NCBI GenBank assembly: GCA_028673005.1
Contig: CM054118.1
Span: forward strand, 63,359,401-63,423,400
Origin: Tanypteryx hageni
Taxonomy: Eukaryota > Arthropoda > Insecta > Odonata > Petaluridae
Reading direction: 5' to 3'
DNA: 64,000 nucleotides
Below the pieces are notes generated by a model. It was not told where the DNA came from and did not search any database. It saw only the letters and a program-made list of their open reading frames with translations. Below are positions 9,961 through 20,585 of this stretch, piece by piece; position 1 is the stretch's first letter, and each line of letters opens with the position of its first letter. The translations under genes and the position numbers were made by a program.

Positions 9961-12424
9961 TTTTGCATAAAAATTTCAAATTTAATGAAAATATTGCGTT
10001 TTTTGTGAAAGGTTCCCATGACGACAGAGCAGATTGTTGAACTCGAGATCCTCATTATTGTATGTTTTTTATATATGCATAAAATTGATACGATGCAGAA
10101 ATCATGAAAATTTAAGAGTCCATGTTCACAATACACCATATCATGGAAAAAAACGTCGTTTTAAAATAGCTGTTACACTAATCATTAAATTTTCACACAG
10201 GTTTTGCCAAAAATAAACAATACAACTTTACAGCTTATGCCTATCTGCATAGGATCTTCAGATCGTTTCATTCCATCAATACAAAACAATTAAAGAAGTT
10301 TTAGTTTGAGAAATTAAAAAAGAAATTTTTTCGTTCGCTTTGTTTTTCAGGAGAAAATTTTCACAAAATAGAATTTCTATTTTTAGATTTCTATTATGAT
10401 ACCGTCATTTTTGACGGGTCGTCGCTAGTTTCAAATATATTTCATTTCGTTATGAGAAATCATTAAGACATGCTTTGATGTGGTTTGTCTTTCATGCACA
10501 ATAAAATCGCTTTTGAAAGTTATCTTTGTTTTAATTATATTGTTTAAATAATTATTATCAGAGAGACCAAATGATTATCCAAATATTTGCTGAAAATAAG
10601 AGGAAAACCGAAATAATAAAATATAATAAAAAATTTGCATAAAGAATTTGCAGAAATTTACTTGAAATATTTCAGCAAATTATAAGTTATTCAAAACGGA
10701 TAGAATTTAACTTAATACTTGAATTATTTTACTCTTATTAACGCTTGAAAACAGGATAAAATGTGAATGAACAGTCAATTTACCATTAAAAGAAAAATGT
10801 GTGGTAACTTACTATGAACTAAATACTTACGTGAACTGCAATGAGTTTTAAGTATATTTTAAGATCGCAATTTTATTTTAACTACATATAGTAATTTTGA
10901 ATTTTTTCTGAAAATTGGCTTTATTGAATGAAATTTGAATATAAGTCATAAAATGTTATTTATCAATCCTATCAGAAATTCGGTTCGAAATATTTGCTGT
11001 ATTATCATTTAAAGTAATCCATTGAAAATTACGTTACCTATATTTAGTTTTATGAATCCCCACCATTTGGCAATGACGCATGATTCGATAGTATAAATTT
11101 TTTTATAATCAATTATTCTGTTCATCTTTTCCCGCCTATAGTTCGAAATTCCTCGTGTTAAACGTTTAATTCACATATTTTGGGGAAATCTTGCGGGATG
11201 ACGGGATGTCGCCATGCCAACCCATTACATTGTTAAACCTCGAAATCCATTTGTTATTTCAATCCTTATGGGTGAAAGCGTGCTTTGAATGCTCTTACAA
11301 TTAGTACGAGAGAGAGAAGAAGAGAGAAATTCTTTTCATAGCAACCAATGTAAACAACATTCGTTGGATTCGTTGCGTTATTTGTTATTTACGAGAAGGA
11401 ATACATATAAATGTAGGACATTAATCGTTCGAATATTAAAATTAGGTATTTAGAATCATCGTAGAAATTCGAAACTTGAAACAACGAACGCCTAAAAGAA
11501 CGAAAGTTTGTTTTCTTGTCATCCAAAGAAAATCAAGGTATTATGTTCATTTTTTATTTCACAAAAAGCCTTCCCGTTGAATTTCAACGGGCATCTCCCT
11601 AGTCTAATAATAAATAAAAATAACCTATAAATGATATAATTTCTCATTATAAATGTACAAAATTTAAATACGTAATTATAAATACCTATAATTACATACA
11701 TAATTACACACATACATAATTGAAATACAGAAAGTCCTATACAAATGTTACGTCCTATTCCTCTTTCTCCATTTCCGCTCATTCCCATTCTATTTTTCTT
11801 TCTCCCTCTAATTACTTAATAGATTCAGTAAATACGTTATACCTATGTATAAAAGTCTGACCCGTGTTAAAGCATTAAATTGACGCATTTATTATGAGGC
11901 CAAGAATAGAATTCAACAATTGGAACAACAGTGGCCCATTATAAAAAAATGCGTGAAAACGTGAAAAAATCTTATTAAAACGTAATTTTTGGAGATTTAC
12001 GAATGAGATTTAAATTCTTCTCTTCTCTTCATTGGCTAAGTTAAATACCTCATACTTTAAATATTTTTTAATGTAAACGAAAAAGGTCTGCATGTCAAGG
12101 AATGGCTTTTTGCGTGATTCATATATGCGATTCAAATTTATAACTCCGGTAAATTATAAGATTCACTGCAACAATAACTATGAAAATAACTATAAAAATA
12201 ATTATTTACAAAAAGCTTCAATGAGAAGTTAACTGAAAAGAAATTAATGAAAACAATATTTTAATTATAAAATATTCGGGCGCTGCCTCTTTCGTACTAA
12301 AGCATTCAAAGCACGTTTTCCTTACGCATATAGTATAAGGAGGACAATATAATCTCGAGGTTTAACAATGACACGGTCGGCAAGGCAACATATCCTTTAA
12401 AAAGCTTAAATTTTTCCAATAAAT
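9961..12424. other. AT-rich stretch, no gene seen
   Basis: No supported gene. Around 11565-11660 the palindrome CCCGTTGAATTTCAACGGG is followed by ATCTCCCTAGTCTAATAATA and a block ending TCTCATTATA; a similar block is at 30-60 of this window. This resembles a Helitron 5' region but is too short to classify. The frame at 11519-11788 (minus) is AT-rich and unrecognised. Confidence 0.5.
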
Positions 12425-12655
12425 GTGATTTAAACGTATAACTTGAGCGATTTCGAATCGCAAATGAAATTTGACGATAAAAATAAGAAACTTTATTTAT
12501 TTTTCTTTAAAATGTTCCAGGTCCGAAGATCGTAGGTCAATTATTTCTAATTTAATTTTGCAAAAGAAAAAAAGCCGTGTTCTCTTATGGGGGTTTGTAC
12601 AGAGCGTTTTAGCGGACCAACGGACGGACGGACAGAATAAGGATGTTATGTATAT
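12425..12655 (-). repeat. R1 repeat, copy 4 (reversed)
   Basis: Reverse-orientation copy of the R1 core, with GACGATAAAAATAAGAA, CCGAAGATCGTAGGTCAATT and TTTTGCAAAAGAAA, ending in GGACGGACGGACAG, the reverse of the TCCG repeats in copy 3. It lies just left of the hAT at 12673. Confidence 0.6.
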
Positions 12656-12672
12656 AATTTATGTTCTCACGT

Positions 12673-12782
12673 TAGTGGCGCGTTTACATCAGTTGAGGCC
12701 CTAAGGCGCTGTGGGATTTTGGGAGCCCTACTGCTACAAAACGTTGTGTATTTAAAATTTAAGTAATAAATGAGAATATATA

Positions 12783-12846
<64 letters not shown>

Positions 12847-13647
12847 TAAGGAAAAAAGGCAGTGATGAGGGTGGCAACAAGGTGTTGAAGGAAGCCCAGC
12901 GGACACTTACCAAGTTGGCAGGCTGCTGGGGGCATAAGCATATATATATATATATATGCTTACGGAAGAGGAAAGGTAAATGGGATAAATGGATGGTAAC
13001 AAGTTGCTGGGACAAGGAAGCCCAGTGAGCACTAACCAATGACTATATACACACACAATTCTACCTCAGATTAATGCTTTACTGCATAAAGGCACAACAA
13101 TTACAAAAAGTGTCATTTTGACGTTTATAACCTACATTACATTGGTCTACTTTTATACATAAAGAATAGCTGCGATATTCCAAACATATGCAATATAACA
13201 AATACAACGTTTTTAATTTATAATTTTGTACAAATTTTACTTTATATTTTGTCCTGGCAGTGCCAGATTCGACAAAGCATTTTTCTTTAGATCATTCTAA
13301 ATTATTTATAATCTAACAATAATAAGAAGCACTCCACTCATTAATTATTAATTATATATTTCTTAAATTACCTTCGCGTTAGGTTGACCATTCAAACTTT
13401 CCTATGATAAACAGACTAGGGACCATGCTAAGATCGCGTCGAGAGGATGTGACTGAGTGACTTTTTAATGGCATTGCAATATTTTCAAATAATATGGCAT
13501 GTTATACTATATTAATTTATACATGTATTTGCGTTTTTTACTATGATGATGTGTTAATAAAATTCTTTTAAAAATATTTCAACTTCTGGAGTCTCCCCAA
13601 ATACTGGGGGCCCTACTATAATGCGCCTATGCGTAAACGCGCCACTG
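12673..13647. mobile_element. hAT-like element, 975 bp, with nested repeat
   Basis: The left end TAGTGGCGCGTTTAC pairs with the right end, which in reverse complement is CAGTGGCGCGTTTAC (one mismatch at the first base). The flanks TCTCACGT (12665-12672) and TCTCACGG (13648-13655) form an 8-bp target duplication with one mismatch. Both ends continue into GGGCCC-type blocks. The interior has no transposase; it carries a TA-microsatellite-bounded repeat at 12778-13041. Confidence 0.82.
12778..13041 (+). repeat. TA-flanked repeat family, divergent copy
   Basis: A TA array (about 12778-12841) is followed by GGCAACAAGGTGTTG and AGCCCAGCGGACACTTACCA, then a palindromic TA block between GCTTACGG-type arms, then a second, more diverged unit with TGGTAACAAGTTGCTGG and GCCCAGTGAGCACTAACCAA. 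These match the left part of the 128-bp core at 20429, 42150 and (reversed) 41949 and 47151. Both units run in the same direction. This copy is clearly older than the other four. Confidence 0.7.
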
Positions 13648-13732
13648 TCTCACGGGGATTTCGTTTAATTTAAAACGTTACATGCGTTCCGCAATTTTTC
13701 TCTCAACACAAGCGGAGAAAAATCATGCCTCA

Positions 13733-13959
13733 AATGTTAAGTATAAAATTTTGCGTTGACATGATTAATAGTTTTTGAGTTAGAGCACCCACAAAAAAGC
13801 TATCACATACATACACACACACACACAGCCATCATCGAGAAAATGGTCGAAAAGTGTTCAGGGGACCTCAAAACGTGTATTTCCGTTGAAATCTCGAAGT
13901 CGATTTTTTTCATGAATACAATACTTTCCCCTATACTACGTATATGGAGAAAGTAAAAA
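13733..13959. mobile_element. MITE1 right-end fragment
   Basis: Matches the right third of MITE1: the GTTGACATGATTAATAG block, GAGTTAGAGCACCCAC, CACACACACA, GTTCAGGGGACCTCAAAACG and the end motif ATATGGAGAAAGTAAAAA. The left two thirds are absent. Confidence 0.75.
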
Positions 13960-13984
13960 TGGAAAAGTATCTATCTCAGATATC

Positions 13985-14130
13985 TTTGTTTTGATTATTG
14001 GAGATGCATGAGATGAATACGTTTTCATTTTTTTTTTAATTTTTAAGTGCATATTCTTGAATTTTTTAGCCATAGGACGAGCTCAATAATTCTCTAGTGA
14101 ACTGGTGTTCTTTCTGTTACTTCATCCATT
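13985..14130. repeat. Low-copy repeat next to a MITE1 end
   Basis: The pattern TTGGAGATGCATGAG, a T run, TTTTTAAGTGCATATTCTTG and ACGAGCTC with a later AATTCTCTAGTG is echoed at 53465-53600 and, in part, at 41345-41430. Two of the three copies lie directly after a MITE1 right end, so this may be the neighbouring part of a larger parental element. Confidence 0.45.
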
Positions 14131-14657
14131 GTAATAGAACAGGTTTGGCTGTTTACAAATTTGTTAAATAAATAAATATAGATAAATTTTATAATACTAA
14201 GCTAGGAGTATCTGGGAGAATATCCGTTCTACGAGCAATGGAGGGAAGTTAAGGAAATTAAATAGCTTGATTCAAATCCTCTTCAATTCGCTTTGAGAGT
14301 GAGCGTAAGACCAGATATTTCAATAGAATTCAGGAAATCTAAAGACAATTCACTCTTTATTCATCTCATACTACCATTTCTGTACTTCTGGAAAAATTCC
14401 CGACCAATGCCTGGTTAATTTCATTTGCTCCAACACTAAGTGGCACCCAAAATGTTGGATCAAAAGTGTTTATCCCTTAATAAATCACATAGAAGGTAAC
14501 TGTCCTTTCGTTTTCAAAATTTAACACTTTTAACCTGCACAAACAGAACTAATAAGTTTTTCATTGAATTGATAAATTAGAGTTGATGGCTTCAAAAACT
14601 TGATATATCTTCAATGTGTAAACGTTTATTATTTTTAGGTTTGTTAAGATATTATAC

Positions 14658-14932
14658 CAACGGTTCCCAAACTGGGGGTCACGAAGACGGAACAGTGTGT
14701 TAGTAATGGTTTCAATATTTGAATTTTTTCTAGTTTTAACTGCATATGATTTTCCTTATTAATATAAACAAAAATCCTGATTACCTCTAAATATTCAATT
14801 CACATTTTATATTCATAGAAAGATGAATGGGGTGAAGTGGGTCGCTATAAGGTAGGCTGCCATAATAGGGGGTGGCACAAGATCGACTGCCGTAAGAGCA
14901 GGTTGCAGAAGCATAAAGTTTGGGAACCGCTG
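14658..14932. mobile_element. hAT-like MITE, 275 bp
   Basis: The left end CAACGGTTCCCAAACTG and the right end in reverse complement CAGCGGTTCCCAAACTT match at 15 of 17 bases. The interior has GGGTCGCTATAAGG and similar blocks common in Charlie-type hAT remnants. I could not fix a clean 8-bp duplication. Confidence 0.7.
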
Positions 14933-16477
14933 AAACATATTATTAGTACAACTGCTACTACATTACTCTAAAAACTTTTTCATACGACTTGATCGAGCTA
15001 TTTCTTCAACTGTGAACTAGACGAAGTTCTCATTTCATCTAATTTTTAATTACGGTACAACAACCATCGTTGACGTATTGACAAATTATATTATTAGATA
15101 ATGCAAATTATTAGTTTATTCTCGACCTTTCGAATTAGGGATTCATTTTTCTATTATAAAAACAACACATTTCCCAGAGTTTACTTTCGAACTAGTAACA
15201 ATAAGGAGCCAGTAGGACCAACTTTTATTTTTTTAATTCAGCATATAATTTCGCTTAATAAAATTCGTGACAAAAAAAGTCTCCCGCATATACAATGCGG
15301 GTCCTCTGCTTCTTTCCTCCTCTACATAAACCAGTCATTTTTTCCCCGAAGTGGGTGCGACCAGCTTAATGTCACTCAATGTCAATTTTGGCCCTGGTAA
15401 GAATTTATGATTTTCATACTGGTACAAACCATTTTGTTCCACTTGCACCGCTAATATATTTAGCGATCGACAAAGTTCAAATCGTTTAGATAACAAGCAG
15501 CACGCCCCATTTTCATTTACATCAGATTGAACATTGAAATTTTTTTAAAGTGTGAAACAGGAAATTCTCTTGCCAGTGACGGAGTTCAACGACCTATAAA
15601 CCCTGCGCATTCTCACGCGGAGATGATTTTTTTGAGAATATATAATTAGAGACTCAAATGCAATCTGATGATCTTATCGCGGAACGCGATCTGGTCACGT
15701 CAGATTTGGTCACAGAGACCGCCTTTGTGGTACAAGACATAACGGGTGCACCTAATTAAACTCAAACTCCACACTAACGCAGACACTGGCCCGGTGGAAG
15801 GATGGTAAGTTAGTCTTAAGGTCTGTGCTGTAAGTCGATTACGACATGAGTGTAATAGTTAAGGTTAATTTTCGACAAATATACCCATCATTCACGAAAT
15901 TCTATATGCTATTAATTAACGAAACTAAAAAATTTAAGGTAGTAAAAAAATACAAGCTACAAGTTATAAGGAAGTAAAGAGTGCGTTTATGTAAATTCAC
16001 TTTCAAAATCCCCTTCTTTCATTCGTGCGTACCCCCAAACGGGCACCCATCTGCATGGACCCATCCCCCGTCTCACTTCGGCTATAAAAAGAGGACAAAC
16101 CCAAGGACACCCGTATTCTCATTAGAATCAACGGCGGGTGAATCATTCGTGGCTGAAACGAGCATCGGCTTAATTAAATGGTTTGGTGGCTACGGGTGTT
16201 ACCAATGTTAGCACGCGATCCATTCAGCGGCCACAGTCTATCCTAAATCATGTTTTCTTAGGGAAATTTTCCTTTCGCCTATTCCCCGAATCCAAGGATA
16301 ATCGTTCCTTTTCCTCGCTGCCGCACGGTTGCCACGACTTTCACCCGTGTTTTGAATTTCAGAACACTGCTCCCTCGACCTTTTTCACTCCACGGCACAC
16401 TTACGTGTTTATCCGAACCTCGCTGCACGCCGAACCGAAATATCGCCGCGGGCCCGTGTCCGAGCGGGAGGAAGTTT
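14933..16477. other. Unassigned stretch with TATA-like site
   Basis: No supported gene. A good TATA match (TATAAAAA, 16083-16090) sits in a GC-richer zone at 16010-16460, but none of the open frames after it (15981-16211, 16183-16479) resembles a known protein or shows a clear splice donor. Confidence 0.45.
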
Positions 16478-17030
16478 GAGAGAGGGAGAGAGAGGGAGAG
16501 AGAGGGAGAGAGAAAGGGAGAGAGGGAGAGAGAGATAGGGAGAGAGAGAGAGAGAGATAGGGAGAGATAGGGAGAGAGAGGGAGAGAGAGAGGGAGAGAG
16601 AGAGGGAGAGAGAGAGAGGGAGAGAGAGAGGGAGAGAGAGAGGGAGAGAGAGAGGGAGAGAGAGAGAGGGAGAGAGGGAGAGAGAGAGAGGGAGAGAGAG
16701 AGAGAGAGGGAGAGAGAGAGAGAGAGGGGGGAGAGATGAAGAGAGATAGAGAGAGACTGAGAGAGATAGAGAGAGAGATGAAGAGAGAGAGAGATGAAGA
16801 GAGAGACGAAGAGAGGGAGAGGGAGAGAGAGAGGGAGAGAGAGAGGGAGAGAGAGAGGGAGAGACGAAGAGAGATAAAGAGAGATAGAGAGAGATAGAGA
16901 GAGATGAAGAAAGAGAGAGAGAGAGAGAGGGAAAGAGCAAGAGAGGGAAAGAGGGAGGGAGAGAGAGAGAGAGAGATGAAGAGAGAGAGAGATGAAGAGA
17001 GAGAGAGATGAAGAGAGAGAGAGATGCAAA
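16478..17030 (+). repeat. GA microsatellite, about 550 bp
   Basis: Nearly pure GAGA/GGGAGA purine repeat on the plus strand. The four long Ser/Leu-rich minus-strand frames over it (up to 275 codons) and the Arg/Glu-rich plus-strand frame are composition artefacts. Arrays like this can form triplex DNA or bind GAGA factors in arthropods; neither can be shown here. Confidence 0.92.
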
Positions 17031-17280
17031 GCCCTCGCTCGTGCTCATCGAATCGACGAAAGGATAACGCCGCAGCAGACGGCACGCACGGAGCCTCATA
17101 TTGCGAGCAACGAACCTTACTTTCTTAGAATTCCGAAAATACGAGGGAGCGTCTGGTATTTTGCCATGGAACACACATACTCCGGCGATTAGAGGAGCAC
17201 CATTCTGAGGAACCGCTACAGGGATCAAACAGGGTTGAAAGACTGCATTCTGCCGACGAAAGCGTTACTCTTCGGAAAGC

Positions 17281-17410
17281 CATTATTAAAAGAATAAATT
17301 ATTGCCTATCCAAAATTACACTTGATGATTTTTACTTTTATTTTCAGTCATCGCAACCGGTTTCGCAATTACTGTTGCATCATCAAGCAATTTATTGGGC
17401 ATAAATAGCC
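17281..17410 (-). repeat. Penelope-like element terminal fragment
   Basis: Read on the minus strand it has CTTGATGATGCAACAGTAAT, then TGCGAAACCGGTTGC and a run leading to AATAAAAGTAAAAATCATC. A GATGATG block followed by GAAACCGGT and an AATAAA run is the usual 3' end of Penelope-like elements. CTTGATGAT and its complement flank the segment as short inverted repeats. No reverse transcriptase frame is nearby. Confidence 0.5.
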
Positions 17411-18253
17411 CACTGCAAAGAGTTAGCATAAAAGTGGAAATGAAAATGTATATAATTTATTCTGTTACGACTGAAAACTCTCACTAAAAGAGAAGTATAC
17501 GATCCATAATAAAACAAATTTAGGAAAATTCTTTAGATATTTTTACTGTACAGAAGTACTTTTGGGAACAGAAAATGTGTTGCTTGAAGTAATGGATCAG
17601 GTTAAAATTGGAATACGCATTCTTGCGTTTCGTGTTTTTTTTTCTTTACCATCGATTGAGAAAGACCACATGGGGCGACCTCCTCCGCTAGTAAAAAGCA
17701 TTTGAAATAAAAGAATACTGTTTCAAAATGTATTAACCTAAGAAAAACTTGAAATAATTTCCATACGTGTTATAAGTGGAATACTTCGAAATTTCCGATT
17801 CCCAAAATTAGGGCGCCTTTTTCGCTAGAAAATTGAACAAAAAAGTGTCGTGTTATAAAGATTTATTTTTAGGTGGCATAAGGACAGTTATTTATTTTAT
17901 CCACCAAATCTTCCACTGCAGTGTTTGCGAGACGGAGTTACCCATGGACATTTCAGCTAGCAAAAAAACCTGCTCTAAAATGATCCGCGCTAATGGATAA
18001 TCAAGGAAAGATATAAGCGTTCGGAATTATTTTTTAATTTGATTTGTTAGACGCAAACATTTTTAAGGAATTATATAGCAAAAAATACATTTATATAATC
18101 TAGGCAGGTTACAGAAAGGTATATAGGAAGGAAGAATACGGAGGGTAGAATGAGAGAAGCGAGAAAATATCAACGTCGCTGAAATTCTGTATTTAGAAAA
18201 AATTCATTAAAAAGAAATTAGAGGGAGTTCAGACGAGAAGACATGAGATAGAC
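17411..18253. other. Unassigned AT-rich stretch
   Basis: Nothing recognisable on either strand. Confidence 0.5.
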
Positions 18254-18550
18254 AGATGGGCGGTTGCGAATCCCTCGGCGGGCCGCATTGGGAGTCGTCA
18301 ATGCTTCGGCGTGCCAGATTATAGTATAAATCGGACGTTAAATGGTGAATCTGAGATATCATATCAGTGAACATAGCGTCGAAATGAGGTTTTTAGGGTT
18401 AGCATTTCAATAACAAGTTTTTTATTGTCGTAATTTGAATGCATATGATATAAATTTGTGTAAAATCTCTATTTAGTCATAGCTCCGCGGCCCGCATAAA
18501 AAGCCTTGAGGTTCGCATGCGGCCCGCGGGGCGTAGGTTGCTCACCGCTG
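18254..18550. mobile_element. hAT-like remnant, right end clear
   Basis: The right end in reverse complement begins CAGCGGTGAGCAACCTACG and runs into CCCGCGGGCCGCATGCG, a typical CAG-led hAT end with a GGCCCGC block. The left end is weak: only the GCGGGCCGCAT block (about 18279-18289) matches well at the expected distance. No 8-bp duplication is visible. Confidence 0.55.
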
Positions 18551-20367
18551 ATCTAACCTATTGTCAATTACAAACAAGAAGAACGCGACAAAAAAGGAGG
18601 GAAGGACCGGAGATATTTCAGCGATATTATTTTCATTAAGGCTTCGATGTGTTTTGAGTATATGAATAGCTAGAAGTGATTGAAATCGGCCAAACTAATA
18701 TATTTGCGCGTCTGACGTGAAAGGATTTGTAAAACGGAAGTGGACGCAAGTTTGCAACGGCGAGTGACGTGTAAGTTAAGTGTTCCAATTACCGATAAAC
18801 CAGCGGATGAGACAAAAAATGAAGAAAGGTTTATTCGTCAAGAAAAAGGCAATTAATTGCATTTATACCAGGCTATACTGCTGTGACAAGGATAAAGAAG
18901 GATTACTTCTTCCACAATTTATGCAAATGTGTTCATTTCATTTATTTTTCTTAACGTACTAAACAGCGTTGCGCGACTTGTTACAAAGAGTTTATGAACA
19001 GTAACTAAGTCCAGCAAATCTTAGAATATAATCTCCATCACAGGAATCACGAGATCAAAAATGACAAAATAAATACGGAGAATAAATGCACAACGAGGAA
19101 AATCGTCTGTATAATAGATCATAAAAAGAATCTCGATAAATTAGAGGCTCACGAAGGATAATCAGCCAATCAACCCCATCTGTCGACAAATCACGTCACT
19201 CCATCGACAGTCCAGTACAATAAACGCACGTGTCCTCTCCCACACGCACGCACGCAGAGACAATCCCTGTCAAAAGGCGTGCACTCGCGACGAGAGAGAC
19301 AATCAGTTAAACCCTTAAGAAAGAGAAAGGAAAAGTGACACGGCGAATGGAAGGGTGAATCTGGTCTTAGGAAGAGAGAAGAGCAACAATGGCGACCAAT
19401 CAAGGGAAGCCTGCAAGAGGCAGATGAACGAGGAATATTCCGTTGACTCCTTGAATTACAAGGAAGACGGCAATACAATGGGGAAGAGAAGAGGGTGATA
19501 CGTAGAAGAAGATAGAGAAAAAAGGGGGAGATAGAGAATTGGACATGGGAACGATTGAAGAGATGGAGGAGAACGAGGGAAAAGAGAGAGTTGATAACAA
19601 GATGATGAGGGAAGTGTGTGGAAGGGAGAGGGAATGAGAGATTAAAAATGCAGAAGCGAGATAAAAAGAGGACAGGGATAAAAATGTAGAAAGAAAAAGT
19701 AAGGAAATATGGCGGATTAATGCAATTTAAGATTCACATAACTGTTGTGAATTTAAAGCAATTTTCAGTTCATTTAATGCAGCTATACACAGGGGCGCTT
19801 CGACTATAGTCATTTCTAAGAAGAATTAATTAAAAATTAGATTGTAAATAAGCATTTTTTCAGCTTATTTTACTGATACTATATAATTCCTTTCCTAATC
19901 AAGACTCGGCGAATCACCAACGAGGACCGCTATTTGGAATCTAAAGTGCCCAATCGGTTTACTCGACCATTTCACAGCAACAGGAATCCCTTGGATCATA
20001 TATTGGACACAAGCCAAAGTGTGACATCGATTATTCATTTTTAAAAGAGGAAGGAATGAGAGCGAGGGAATGAGAAGAGAAAGAGAGGGAGAGAGAGAAA
20101 AGAGATCACAAATAGGAGCGAAGAAGGAGCGGGAGGAAGGAAGGAAGGTGGAGGGGGGGGGGAAGGTGGAGAGAAAGAGCTGGGACATGTTGGCATTGCG
20201 ATCGGTATTTCCCATAGGGAAGAGCAGACACATGAGAGCATTTCGAAACGACGAAGTTCGAAACGGGAGACCGGTTAGGAAAGATTTGCCTTCACGCTTT
20301 TGAATAATAAACCCTTAATATAGAAATTCACACGTATCTCAGACTGCAAGGCCAAGAAATACAAAAT

Positions 20368-20373
<6 letters not shown>
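18551..20373. other. Unassigned stretch with purine-rich patches
   Basis: No supported gene. Purine-rich patches at about 19300-19680 and 20040-20180 (with a G run near 20150) give rise to the open frames seen there. The region at 18540-18780 has no RNA-gene signals I can recognise. Confidence 0.5.
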
Positions 20374-20430
<57 letters not shown>

Positions 20431-20585
20431 ATGTCAACAAGGCGTTGGAATGAGGAAACCCAGTGAACACTCACCAATCAGACGACTTCAGGTTGGCGAG
20501 GCCCCGGGGATGTCGAAGCGACACACGTAAAAGAACACTAAAACACAGAAACATAACAAACGTGTATATATATATATATATATAC
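20374..20585 (+). repeat. TA-flanked repeat family, copy with 128-bp core
   Basis: A TA array (about 20374-20427) leads into the core at 20429-20556, which ends in a second TA array. The core has GGATGTCAACAAGGCGTTGG, AACCCAGTGAACACTCACCA, GGCGAGGCCCCGGGGATGTC and CACGTAAAAGAACACT. It differs at only a few positions from the cores at 41949, 42150 and 47151. No coding frame is shared by the copies. Confidence 0.85.

Noticed and set aside
12786..13028. Tyr/Ile repeat peptides on both strands, also near 41757-42441 and 47032-47244
   Set aside because: Translation of TA microsatellites.
16279..17228. Long Ser/Leu-rich minus-strand frames (up to 275 codons) and an Arg/Glu-rich plus-strand frame
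   Set aside because: They are created by the GA microsatellite, which lacks stop codons in several frames.
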